A stretch of DNA of 26,947 bases, taken from CAZCVI01 sp964502145 (GTDB lineage Bacteria; Acidobacteriota; Aminicenantia; UBA2199). The stretch is taken from assembly GCA_964502145.1 (NCBI GenBank), contig CAZCVI010000092.1, positions 1 through 26,947 on the forward strand. The letters are read 5' to 3'. The notes under the pieces were generated by a model. It was given only the letters and a program-made list of their open reading frames with translations, had not been told where the DNA came from and did not search any database. A program made the position numbers and the translations under genes. This document shows positions 15,711 to 23,877 of this stretch, piece after piece (position 1 is the first letter of the stretch; each line of letters opens with the position of its first letter).

Positions 15711-15739
15711 TTGTGTAAATCCAGTATTTGCATTATACT
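15711..15739 (+). promoter_or_regulatory. Promoter of the sugar-modification cluster
   Basis: TTGTGT (15711-15716) and TATACT (15734-15739), spacer 17 bases, 42 bases before the aminotransferase start. Confidence 0.55.
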
Positions 15740-15781
15740 ATAGTCTGATTACTGACAATCCACCTTTAGCGAGAAGAAAGA

Positions 15782-16876
15782 ATGATTCGTTTTGACAATT
15801 TTAAAATACAGTACGCCACGATCAAAGAAGAAGTAGATACCGCCGTTCATCGCGTGCTTGACAGCGGCTGGTTTATTCTGGGCAAAGAATTGGAAGTATT
15901 TGAAACCGAATTTGCCACGTTTATTGGCAGTTCTTTTTGCGTTGGCGTCGCCAATGGGACCGATGCTATTGCATTATCGTTGATGGCTCTGGGTATCGGG
16001 TTTGGCGATGAAGTGATCACCACTGATATGACCGCTTTTCCCACTATTTCAGCGATCATGCAAATCGGCGCAGTGCCTGTTCTGGTTGATATTTCGTATG
16101 AAGATGGACTGATTGATGTACAAGGCATAGAAGCCAAAATCACGCCCAAAACCAAGGCCATTATTCCCGTTCATCTCTATGGTCAAGCCTGCGATATGGA
16201 CCCCATAAACGAAATTGCATTACAATATGGACTAAAAATAGTTGAAGATTGCGCCCAATCGGTTGGTGCGACGTATAAGAACAAAAAAACGGGCACAATC
16301 GGAGATGTTGCGGCCTTTTCTTTTTATCCCACCAAGAACCTCGGCGCTTACGGCGATGGTGGTGCAGTGACCACCAATTTGCCGGAGGTCCACGAAAAAT
16401 TATTGCAATTGCGCAACTATGGCCAGAGCAAACGGTATTTCCATGATCACTATGGATTGAACAGCCGTTTGGATGAGATACAAGCCGCTGTTTTGCGGGT
16501 CAAATTGGCGTACTTGGAAAAATGGAACCAACAACGATACCATCACGCTGCCTACTATCGCCAACACTTGCACGGCGTTGAATGTGTCAGGGAGAACAAC
16601 ACGGGTTTCCCCGTGTATCATCTTTTCGTCATCAAAACTCCCCAACGAGATGCGCTGCTATACCATTTAAACCAGCAGGGCATTCAAAGTCTGATTCATT
16701 ATCCCGTGCCCATGCATCGGCAAAAAGGGTTTACCGCTGGTGCTATAACCAGTGATGCCGCCTTTCCCAAAACCATGTTTTTTGCCCAGAACATTCTCAG
16801 TATTCCCATTTATCCCGAGTTAAGCCAGATAGACCAGGACCACATCATCCAAGTCATAAATGACTTTCATAAATAG
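15782..16876 (+). CDS. DegT/DnrJ/EryC1 sugar aminotransferase
   Basis: The 364-aa PLP enzyme belongs to the DegT/DnrJ/EryC1/StrS family, which aminates keto groups of nucleotide-linked sugars. The PLP-binding Lys is Lys185 in SFYPTKNLGAYGDGGA; the upstream Asp of VEDCAQSVGA (154-163) contacts the pyridine ring, and GTDAIALSL (59-67) is the phosphate-binding start. The closing segment IHYPVPMH (about 310) is typical. The nearest functional type may be the dTDP-3-amino-sugar transaminases, but the sugar cannot be decided here. The start has only a weak GAGAAG ribosome site. It leads a three-gene run with a GT2 and a methyltransferase, which suggests surface glycan decoration. Confidence 0.9.
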   Translation: MIRFDNFKIQYATIKEEVDTAVHRVLDSGWFILGKELEVFETEFATFIGSSFCVGVANGTDAIALSLMALGIGFGDEVITTDMTAFPTISAIMQIGAVPVLVDISYEDGLIDVQGIEAKITPKTKAIIPVHLYGQACDMDPINEIALQYGLKIVEDCAQSVGATYKNKKTGTIGDVAAFSFYPTKNLGAYGDGGAVTTNLPEVHEKLLQLRNYGQSKRYFHDHYGLNSRLDEIQAAVLRVKLAYLEKWNQQRYHHAAYYRQHLHGVECVRENNTGFPVYHLFVIKTPQRDALLYHLNQQGIQSLIHYPVPMHRQKGFTAGAITSDAAFPKTMFFAQNILSIPIYPELSQIDQDHIIQVINDFHK

Positions 16877-16903
16877 CCTTGATAAATAACTTTAATAAAA
16901 AAA

Positions 16904-17869
16904 ATGACTGCACAAAATGAACAATCAAACAAAGAAAAAGTATCGGTCGTGATCCCCGTTTATAACGGTGAGAAATCGATTGGCAGGTTAGTGGAGGAAT
17001 TAGTGGCCGAATTGTCCGGTTCCTATCAGCTCGAAATCGTGTTGGTCAACGACAATTCCCCGGATAAATCCGAGGTCGCTTGCACGCATTTGTTTCAAGA
17101 GTATCCCGGCATCGTGCGTTTTTATTCCCTGGCTAAAAATGTCGGTGAACACAATGCCGTGATGGCGGGATTGAACCAAACCAGCGGTGATTACGTGGTG
17201 ATCATGGACGACGATTTCCAAAACCCGATCAGCGAAGTAATCAAGCTATTAAACCATGCCATCACCAATGATTGCGATGTCACCTATTCGTATTATAAAA
17301 AGAAAAAGCACTCATTTTTTCGTAACCTGGGCAGTTTGTTGAATGACAAGGTCTCCAATATCATGTTGAAGAAACCCAAAGATTTATATCTCTCCAGTTT
17401 TAAAGTCTTAAATCGGTTTATCGTTAATGAAATAATAAAATACGATCTCCCTTATCCGTATATAGATGGTTTGATTTTGCGTAGCACCGATAAGATTTCC
17501 CGTTTGGAAGTCGAGCATCGCGAAAGGCAGGAAGGGCGGTCCGGGTATACACTGACCAAATTGATCCGTTTGTGGCTCAACATGTTCACCAATTTCTCTA
17601 TTCTGCCGTTGCGGATCACCTTTGTGATGGGGGCGATAATCTCATTCTTAGGTGTCGTGTTTGCCGTGATCACCCTGCTGGAAAAATTCTCTAATCCACA
17701 GATACCTTTAGGATACACCTCCCTCATTGTTACCGTGGTGATTTTTGCCGGGATTCAATTAATTTCTGTTGGCATGATTGGTGAGTATGTAGGCCGCATG
17801 TTTTTGTCCCAGAATAAAAGGCCGCAATATACCATTCGTAAACGCTTTGAAACAGAAACCAAGAAATAA
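16904..17869 (+). CDS. GT2 glycosyltransferase with two C-terminal TMs
   Basis: The 321-aa protein is a DPM1/ArnC/GtrB-like family 2 glycosyltransferase that moves a sugar from a nucleotide donor to a polyprenyl phosphate on the cytoplasmic face. The GT-A domain (about 12-225) starts with SVVIPVYNGEKS, has the VLVNDNSPD loop (47-55) and the metal-binding DDD in VIMDDDFQNP (99-108). Two TM segments are at about 236-258 and 271-294, followed by a basic tail. No Shine-Dalgarno is visible in the A-rich leader, so it may rely on coupling to the aminotransferase 27 bases upstream. It probably activates the amino sugar for a surface polymer or glycoprotein. Confidence 0.9.
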   Translation: MTAQNEQSNKEKVSVVIPVYNGEKSIGRLVEELVAELSGSYQLEIVLVNDNSPDKSEVACTHLFQEYPGIVRFYSLAKNVGEHNAVMAGLNQTSGDYVVIMDDDFQNPISEVIKLLNHAITNDCDVTYSYYKKKKHSFFRNLGSLLNDKVSNIMLKKPKDLYLSSFKVLNRFIVNEIIKYDLPYPYIDGLILRSTDKISRLEVEHRERQEGRSGYTLTKLIRLWLNMFTNFSILPLRITFVMGAIISFLGVVFAVITLLEKFSNPQIPLGYTSLIVTVVIFAGIQLISVGMIGEYVGRMFLSQNKRPQYTIRKRFETETKK

Positions 17870-17911
17870 CCAGGTATGAATAGAAATAGAAATAAATGGA
17901 AATAGATTAAA

Positions 17912-18655
17912 ATGGAAAAGAATGAATATTACACCATGTTCCAGTTTGAGAATGAGTATTGGTGGTATCGTGGTTTGCATGAGCTTGTCCTAACTTTTGT
18001 AAAAAAGCGCCCCGCGCCGTTGCATATCTTAGATGCCGGTTGTGGCACTGGTCGGATGATGGAGATGCTCCAGTCTTATGGCACGGTGTCCGGCATTGAT
18101 TACTCCGTGGATGCGGTGACCTGTTGTAAAGAGAGGGGATTAACCAATGTCCGCCTCAGCGATCTCAATACCTGGAAACCAGAACCGGAAACTCTGGACC
18201 TGATTATTAGTAACGATGTGATCTACTCTTCAGGGGTAGTTGATGATATGGCGGTAGTGGAACAATTTCACCGTGCTTTAAAAGCGGGAGGTCTTTTGAT
18301 TTTAAATTTGCCCGCTTTCATGTTACTGCATCGTCGGCATGATATTGCGGTGTTTGGGAAACGGAGATATCGCAAACACGCCACGCTCAGCCAATTAAAG
18401 CAGCGTGGTTTTGTTCCGGTCGCATGTAGTTACCGTTTGCCCCATCTGTTCTTTTTCCTCTTGTTGCAGAAGTTCCTGGTCGAACCGTTCCAAAAGAGTG
18501 TGCCCAAGTCTGATCTTAATCCGTTGCCTAATTTCATTAATCGTTTCTTTTTGGGTTTGCATCGTGTGGAGAACAAGTGGATATCCGCCGGGCTGACAGT
18601 TCCTTTTGGCAGTTCATTGTTCATCGTCTGCAAAAAAGAAAATACAGACAAATAA
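17912..18655 (+). CDS. Class I SAM-dependent methyltransferase
   Basis: The 247-aa protein has the Rossmann methyltransferase motif I ILDAGCGTGRM (39-49), the acidic residue of motif II in GIDYSVDAV, and motif IV-like DLIISNDVIYS (95-106) with LKAGGLLILNLPA (124-136). The N-terminal EYWWYRGLHEL is frequent in methyltransferases beside glycosyltransferases. A hydrophobic patch at 170-180 (LPHLFFFLLLQKF) could mediate membrane association. It probably methylates a sugar or lipid-linked intermediate made by the preceding two genes; the acceptor is unknown. The ribosome site is weak. It is the last gene before a 1.2 kb gene-free stretch. Confidence 0.88.
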   Translation: MEKNEYYTMFQFENEYWWYRGLHELVLTFVKKRPAPLHILDAGCGTGRMMEMLQSYGTVSGIDYSVDAVTCCKERGLTNVRLSDLNTWKPEPETLDLIISNDVIYSSGVVDDMAVVEQFHRALKAGGLLILNLPAFMLLHRRHDIAVFGKRRYRKHATLSQLKQRGFVPVACSYRLPHLFFFLLLQKFLVEPFQKSVPKSDLNPLPNFINRFFLGLHRVENKWISAGLTVPFGSSLFIVCKKENTDK

Positions 18656-18860
18656 AGACAAATCTCGGTATTTACGGAAATCTTTACACCAAAATCATTG
18701 TGTTTTGCGCTCATTTGTAAACAAATTACCCGATTTTCCGGGAATTTCCTCCGCCAGCCTGTTTTTCAAGTAATTTTCACTCAGTGATGACTGAATTAGG
18801 CTCAAAAAAATGCTAATTTGGTATACGATGAGCGATTTTCACTTGAATTTTGCCTCAAAG

Positions 18861-18903
18861 TGTCAACGAGACTCTCGGAGCAGCAATTCTCCTTTTAAAT
18901 TTT
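18861..18903 (+). repeat. Left arm of a long inverted repeat
   Basis: This arm contains AGCAGCAATTCTCCTTTTAA (18879-18898), which is matched perfectly in inverse at 19512-19531. The similarity extends outward over GTCAACGA with small gaps, giving about 40 imperfect bases. The two arms are about 610 bases apart and enclose the 21-nt array. Confidence 0.85.
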
Positions 18904-19085
18904 GCTATTCGCGAATGAATCGTTACCCATGGATAAATCAGTAAAATAATGCCCATTCCCGTCTCCAATGACACTTATTTTTTGTGGACCGGGTAATTAC
19001 CAGCGATTACCTGACGAATCACCTATAAAACAGAACAAACATCATTACAACAAAGATAAAAATTGAATTATAAGGTATTTGTCCT

Positions 19086-19331
19086 GGGACAAATGATTTT
19101 GTTTCAGGGACAAATGATTTTGTTTCAGGGACAAATGATTTTGTTTCGGGGACAAATGATTTTGTTTAGGGGACAAATGATTTTGCTTCAGGGACAAATG
19201 ATTTTGTGTCAGGGACAAATGACATTGCTTAAGGGACAAATGATTTTGTGTCACGGAAAATGACATTGCTTAAGGGACAAATGATTTTGTGTCAGGGACA
19301 AATGACATTGCTTAAGGGACAAATGATTTTT
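19086..19331. repeat. 21-nt tandem repeat array, about 12 copies
   Basis: Units start with GGGACAAATGA and follow one another without spacers: 19086, 19107, 19128, 19149, 19170, 19191, 19212, 19233, 19254 (a degenerate 20-nt copy), 19274, 19295 and 19316 (partial). Copies 1-5 are nearly identical. From copy 6 on, a GATTTTGTGTCA type alternates with a GACATTGCTTAA type, giving a 42-nt higher-order period. Each GATTTTG unit carries the dyad ACAAA-tgat-TTTGT. The absence of spacers rules out CRISPR. Iteron-like protein binding or a transposase-binding array are possible roles. Confidence 0.95.
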
Positions 19332-19506
19332 ACCGGGAAAAAACGAATCTTACCTGGAAAATGAGGCATTGGGCAATAAGGAAAAGTGTTGGGAACAGCA
19401 ATTGGCACCAATTCCAAAATTTAAGGACATTTTAATCCTTATTACAGGCCTCGACTGGTTTTCCAAGGAATAAAATTCCTTTTGTATAGAGGATGGAATC
19501 CCCTCT

Positions 19507-19552
19507 GGAAATTAAAAGGAGAATTGCTGCTCTCGGAGGGTCATCGTTGACC
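19507..19552 (-). repeat. Right arm of a long inverted repeat
   Basis: Inverse partner of 18861-18903: the perfect 20-base core is at 19512-19531, and the outer part GTCATCGTTGACC mirrors GTCAACGA on the left. The junction of core and outer part differs by a few inserted bases. Confidence 0.85.
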
Positions 19553-19589
19553 GATTTAGATAGAATTCAGCGCTAATTAGTATTATTTT

Positions 19590-19701
19590 GAGTGATTTTC
19601 AGTCGGTAGAGACCGATGGCGGCAAATTTTGACCAACCAGGGACAACCATGAGTGATTTTTATTCGTCCGAGACCATCCAGCTTCAGCATAGAGTGATTT
19701 T
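19590..19701 (+). repeat. GAGTGATTTT direct repeats, IS-end-like
   Basis: GAGTGATTTT occurs at 19590, 19651 and 19692 in the same orientation, and a close copy (GAGCGATTTT) lies at 18830. The first two are followed by similar tails containing GAGACC at about 19609 and 19670; the first tail includes the small dyad TCGGT-agag-ACCGA. Multiple TGATTTTYA-type repeats are a feature of IS21-family ends as I remember them, but no istA/istB gene is present. Confidence 0.5.
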
Positions 19702-19814
19702 TATGGAATTGTCACTTTATGGAAAGAGCCCACACGGCTTCCGCCGAGATCAGGAAGTCTGAAGTTGTCCAAGAATTTCCCGGCCAATAAAATAAATTTC
19801 GTTCGCCAAAAGAC

Positions 19815-19843
19815 TTGCATTCTTTTTGATCTTCATATAACAT
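19815..19843 (+). promoter_or_regulatory. Candidate promoter of the sensor-REC-HD operon
   Basis: TTGCAT (19815-19820) with TAACAT (19838-19843) at 17 bases, or the overlapping TATAAC (19836-19841) at 15 bases. It is 55 bases before the GTG start of the first gene and just downstream of the repeat region. Confidence 0.45.
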
Positions 19844-19898
19844 TATTTAATGCGGGCAATTGCCGACACAGCAATCCTAAAAAAAATGGAGGACGGAA

Positions 19899-22800
19899 GT
19901 GGAGGTCGAAAGAAAAACAGAGAGTCAAGCCAAGCTTATATTACAGGAAGCGGCTACGGAATTGTCATCTATATCGGATAAGGAATTCACTGAAAACGAA
20001 ACAGAGCATTTATCAACTTTGGCAAATTCGGCTTCTGAAGCCATTATAAAATTGCAGCCCGACGCATTTCTTAACTCACCCCTGGAAACAGATATTCTAT
20101 CTGGCTTATACCAAATCAGTCAATCCATGATCACAGAGATGGATTTGCAAAAACTTCTGGAGATCATTGCTGACAAATCCTTGGAGTTCTTAAAAGCGGA
20201 TATTGTTGTTTTATATGAATATAGCGAAGAAAAGAATGATGTAGAAATCCCGCCCATAATGAAGGGAAGAGGGATAAAAGTTCCTGACACGTTAAAAGAA
20301 AGAGGAGAGAGGCACCAGGATGCACTAATTTTTAAAATATTAAAGAGAGAAAACGCTTTTTACGCACCCAATGCCCAAGACGATTGGAATATTTTTTATA
20401 AACCTGAAGAAAAAATAGGCCAGCCTAAAGACGATTTTATCCATCGTGAAGGAATTGTTTCGTCTGTTGGTATACCGCTACGCGTTGATAAAAAACCTGT
20501 GGGAGTGTTATTTGTAAATTACCGCACCTTTTGCACCTTTACTCTCAAGCATAGAATCAGAATAGAAACATTTGTCAATGAAGCTGCATTGGCGATTCGC
20601 AACGCTAAAATATTTGCCCAAAGAGATCGTTATATCACCGAGTTGAGGGTTTTAAACGAGGTTGTACAAAAAATAAGTTCCGGTGTTACCCTGCAAAAAA
20701 TTGAAATCTTTAATTTAATATACGAGCAAACCGGGAAGTTAATGGATGTCTCCAATTTTTACGTGGCTTCTTATCACTCAAAATCCAATACGGTTATCTT
20801 CGAGTTTGCAGTTGAAAATGGAATTCGACAGCAAGTGGGAAGTGGTAATTGGCTTCCCCGTGAAAATGGGAACGGATTGACAGAATATGTGATTCGCAAC
20901 GGAAATCCCCTGTTAATTCAAGAGAATGTAGATGAGTTTATTGACCAGAAGGGACTGGAAAAGATTGGGATACCTGGCAAATCTTGGTTAGGTGTCCCGA
21001 TGATATCAAAAAATAAAATATTGGGAGTCATCGCAGTCCAAAGCCCATATAAAAAGAACGTGTTTGACATAGGGAACCAGACTTTTTTGGAAACTATCGC
21101 GTCACAAGCGGCGATTGCAATTGAAACAGCTTACCACATTCAAAGCGATCAGATGAAAATCGACGAGTTAAATGGTCTTGGTAAAATAACAGGCGAGATT
21201 GTGTCCAAAACGATGGATCTCGTATCTGTTCTAACCGAAATTCTTAAAAATGCAGTCTCACTTTCATACGCGGATGCAGGCCAGATTCTTTTCAATGATG
21301 AAAAAGAAGGAATGATAAAAGTAGCTCTCACCCACAATATTGATGAAATGAAAGATATTAAATTCTCCAATACTAAAGGGACGGCTGGAGAAGTATTAAG
21401 GACTGGAAAAGCAAAATGGACAAATGATTATTTCAAGGGATTAAATAAGTTATCCGAGCTAGATAAGCCCATATTTCATGATTTAATTAAGGGGATTGTA
21501 GAAGTTCCGTTAATCTGGCAGGGTGAATTCTTGGGTGTGCTTGCGGTGTCATCCAAACCGAGTTCGAAACACATTTTTGATGAAGGGGATGTCGATCGCT
21601 TAAAACATTTTGCGGACTCTGCTTCAATTGCTATGGGTGTTGCCCGTTACATATCGTTCCAGCAAACCATGCTCGACAATAGCCCTGATGCGATTATCTC
21701 TGTAAACAATAAAGGAATAATTACAAAATTCAATAAATCTTCGGAACGGATCATGGGTATCAAGCAAGACGATGTGCTAGGGAAACATTGTGCAGTTTTT
21801 TATTGCGGTGGACTAAATGAAGCCCAAAGAATTAATCATCTTTTAATCGAGAATGATAAAAAAAAGATACCAGTTCGAAATATCCGTACAACAGTACGTG
21901 GCAGTAATGGCAAAGAAATTCCGATACTCTTTTCTGGAAGTATCTTGCGAGACCAATTTAACGAGAAGATTGGCAGTATCGGGTTGATAAGCGATTTAAG
22001 AGATATTGAATTCTTGGATAGTGAATATAGAGTTCAACAAATTTTTTTAACATCCCTTGAACAATATCCGCAAACCACACCTATCAATAGTCAACAATAT
22101 CTACAGCAGCGATTGACAGAAATACTGCAAAAAATTTTGTATTTTTGCAATCTGGAATACATTATTCTTTTTGGGAGCACTGCCGAAAACGAGATGGTCC
22201 TGAAAGCAATTGCCTGGGAGGGATTGCCAGAAAATGTCACTGGTGAACTACCTCATTTCAATTGGAAAAAAGCTGGCTTACAGCCAGAAAGAGCCGGGGA
22301 AAAGAAAGAATCCATTTTGCAACAAGAATTGACTTTAATAAATTCATGGCAGCCTGACCAGAAATGGAAAGATATTATTATTTCCGGTATCAGGGGTGGG
22401 AAATCTAATTTCTTCAAGAATATTTCCTGCGGAATGCCTGGACGCTTGGCCGATAATTACCGTGCAACACTTGTTTTTGGCCCTTTCAAGGAGGAAAATA
22501 CCCCAGCGAAGTGGGAGGAAAAAGCTGACTTTATTCGCACTATCGCCCAAACTGTTAACATCTATGCATTGAGTTGGCTGCAAACTCTCTATTTACGTTC
22601 TATAAATAAAGAAGCTGAACGTTCGCAAGATCTGACTGTGCATCGGACCAGGATGTTAGTCCAACAGCTTCTGGATAAATTCTTGGCCATAAAACGTGGT
22701 TTAGGAGAGGGTTCACCATTAAAGGATTTTGTTGCAGATAGCGAGAAGTTGGCTGTACATCTATCAAAAGTCGTCAGCAAGGCTCTTACCGCCCATATTG

Positions 22801-23330
22801 TAGAAATGGAGCCGGAAGATTTTGATTTCCAATCTTATCCCTTGCCAGCATTCATAGGAAATTGCGCGGAAAATGCCAAGGGGAAAGCTATAAGAAAGAA
22901 AACTAGAATAATTATCGATGAAAATATAGAAAAACTTCCCTATGCGGAAATCGACCATTTAATGCTCTCAATTGCTCTTGCCAATCTTATTGAAAATGCC
23001 TTAAAGTATTCTGTCCCTGGTGGAGAAATTTTTATATTTTCTAAAATGGATGTAGATAACGCCACGATTATCGTTCAAAATTATGGAGAAAGGATGCCGG
23101 AAGAAGCGCGAGAAAATCTTGTTATGCCGGGAAAACGTTGGGGAATGAGCCCCCGGGCCCGCAGTATTCCTGGATCCGGTTTTGGCCTGTGGGATGCAAG
23201 TGTTATTGTAGCCGCTCACGGCGGTCACCTTGATTTTTCCAGTCTATTTGAAAGCAAAAAAAAGGCATATAATGTGAAGGTTTGGATGACTATTCCATTC
23301 AAAAAAAACAGCAAGAAATTATGGAGGTAA
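19899..23330 (+). CDS. Multi-GAF/PAS sensor with divergent kinase ATPase domain
   Basis: The 1143-aa soluble protein has three GAF domains (about 64-235, 249-410, 430-585), a PAS domain (586-705; MLDNSPDAIISVNNKGIITKFN is its start), another GAF-like region (735-895) and a C-terminal HATPase_c-type domain (about 1015-1135). The N-box is present (ANLIENALKYS, Asn1033), as is a G2-like PGSGFGLWDA (1091-1100). The G1 box reads NYGERMP instead of DxGxG, and no standard H-box exists; His915 in DLTVHRTRMLVQQLL is the best candidate. It may therefore be an atypical kinase or an ATP-binding switch. The start is GTG, because GGAGGA lies five bases upstream. GGAGG inside its last codons serves as ribosome site for the next gene, four bases on. 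Confidence 0.88.
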   Translation: MEVERKTESQAKLILQEAATELSSISDKEFTENETEHLSTLANSASEAIIKLQPDAFLNSPLETDILSGLYQISQSMITEMDLQKLLEIIADKSLEFLKADIVVLYEYSEEKNDVEIPPIMKGRGIKVPDTLKERGERHQDALIFKILKRENAFYAPNAQDDWNIFYKPEEKIGQPKDDFIHREGIVSSVGIPLRVDKKPVGVLFVNYRTFCTFTLKHRIRIETFVNEAALAIRNAKIFAQRDRYITELRVLNEVVQKISSGVTLQKIEIFNLIYEQTGKLMDVSNFYVASYHSKSNTVIFEFAVENGIRQQVGSGNWLPRENGNGLTEYVIRNGNPLLIQENVDEFIDQKGLEKIGIPGKSWLGVPMISKNKILGVIAVQSPYKKNVFDIGNQTFLETIASQAAIAIETAYHIQSDQMKIDELNGLGKITGEIVSKTMDLVSVLTEILKNAVSLSYADAGQILFNDEKEGMIKVALTHNIDEMKDIKFSNTKGTAGEVLRTGKAKWTNDYFKGLNKLSELDKPIFHDLIKGIVEVPLIWQGEFLGVLAVSSKPSSKHIFDEGDVDRLKHFADSASIAMGVARYISFQQTMLDNSPDAIISVNNKGIITKFNKSSERIMGIKQDDVLGKHCAVFYCGGLNEAQRINHLLIENDKKKIPVRNIRTTVRGSNGKEIPILFSGSILRDQFNEKIGSIGLISDLRDIEFLDSEYRVQQIFLTSLEQYPQTTPINSQQYLQQRLTEILQKILYFCNLEYIILFGSTAENEMVLKAIAWEGLPENVTGELPHFNWKKAGLQPERAGEKKESILQQELTLINSWQPDQKWKDIIISGIRGGKSNFFKNISCGMPGRLADNYRATLVFGPFKEENTPAKWEEKADFIRTIAQTVNIYALSWLQTLYLRSINKEAERSQDLTVHRTRMLVQQLLDKFLAIKRGLGEGSPLKDFVADSEKLAVHLSKVVSKALTAHIVEMEPEDFDFQSYPLPAFIGNCAENAKGKAIRKKTRIIIDENIEKLPYAEIDHLMLSIALANLIENALKYSVPGGEIFIFSKMDVDNATIIVQNYGERMPEEARENLVMPGKRWGMSPRARSIPGSGFGLWDASVIVAAHGGHLDFSSLFESKKKAYNVKVWMTIPFKKNSKKLWR

Positions 23331-23334
23331 AAAA

Positions 23335-23877
23335 ATGAGTCTGATTGATAAAAAACGCATATTCTGGTTCGAAGATGATCCCGATGCAGTTGAAGAATAT
23401 GTAAACCAGTTGAGAACAACATATGAAATTAACATCGGTGCACAGTGGGGAAAAATATTAGAGGAGAGAATTGTCCCTTTTGATTTAGTCATCATAGATC
23501 TTATGATCCATCACAAAAGTAATAATTCAGAGACTTTTGGTAACCTGGATCCCATTGTGAACTATCCTAATATTCCTAATTCGGAGACCACTGGTTATTT
23601 GAATACCAATGTGAGCTATCCTGGTATTCACTGGACCGAGACAGGAGTAGAGTTTTTAAAACGCTTAAGAAAAGGTGAATACGAAAAATATGGCTTCATC
23701 AAAAAAATGCCTGCTATAGTAGTGACAGGCGTTGGCAATTACCAAGCAGAAGAAAAAACGAGAGAAATTGGAATCAATGGCTTTCATGAAAAACCTGTAC
23801 TCTACGCGGACCTGATAAAGACAATAGAGCAAATACTTCTTTCTGGGAATAGGAGAAATAATCCAAATGGAAAATAA
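23335..23877 (+). CDS. Divergent response-regulator receiver protein
   Basis: The 180-aa protein is a single receiver domain without a DNA-binding output. The acidic pocket is FEDDPD (D14/D15), the phospho-acceptor is D55 in DLVIIDLMIHH, the switch Thr is T131 (AIVVTGVG), and the conserved Lys is K153 (FHEKP). The loop after D55 carries an insertion of about 45 residues, which includes a tandem 18-residue duplication (64-81 and 82-99, both starting NSET and containing YP). The next block WTETGVEFL returns to the normal receiver sequence. It lies between the sensor and the HD protein, overlapping the HD gene by 11 bases, so it is the probable phospho-relay of the operon. Confidence 0.87.
   Translation: MSLIDKKRIFWFEDDPDAVEEYVNQLRTTYEINIGAQWGKILEERIVPFDLVIIDLMIHHKSNNSETFGNLDPIVNYPNIPNSETTGYLNTNVSYPGIHWTETGVEFLKRLRKGEYEKYGFIKKMPAIVVTGVGNYQAEEKTREIGINGFHEKPVLYADLIKTIEQILLSGNRRNNPNGK
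23524..23631 (+). repeat. In-frame 54-nt tandem duplication inside the receiver gene
   Basis: Copies at 23524-23577 and 23578-23631 encode 18 residues each: NSETFGNLDPIVNYPNIP and NSETTGYLNTNVSYPGIH. Eight or nine residues are identical, so the duplication is old enough to have diverged while staying in frame. Confidence 0.8.

Larger units (their letters stand above)
18656..19814. other. Gene-free repeat-rich region, possible mobile-element remnant
   Basis: No credible coding frame exists here; the two frames spanning the tandem array are only translations of the repeat. The region holds an imperfect inverted repeat (18861-18903 with 19507-19552), a 21-nt tandem array (19086-19331) placed between its arms, and GAGTGATTTT-type direct repeats outside and near the right arm. 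Together these look like the ends and internal sequence of a transposase-less element, or a protein-binding regulatory region. Confidence 0.6.

Noticed and set aside
19045..19266. Coding frames across the 21-nt array on both strands, giving heptad repeats such as GQMILFQ or KQNHLSL
   Set aside because: 21 is a multiple of three, so any frame lacking a stop in one unit stays open throughout. No ribosome site is present and both strands are open, as expected from repeats, not genes.
19086..19331. 21-nt array as a CRISPR
   Set aside because: Units are directly contiguous and there are no unique spacers; no cas gene is in the window.
18656..19814. Plasmid-type replication origin because of the iteron-like array
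   Set aside because: No replication initiator, partition gene or DnaA-box cluster is in the window; the surroundings look chromosomal. Kept only as a possibility for protein binding.
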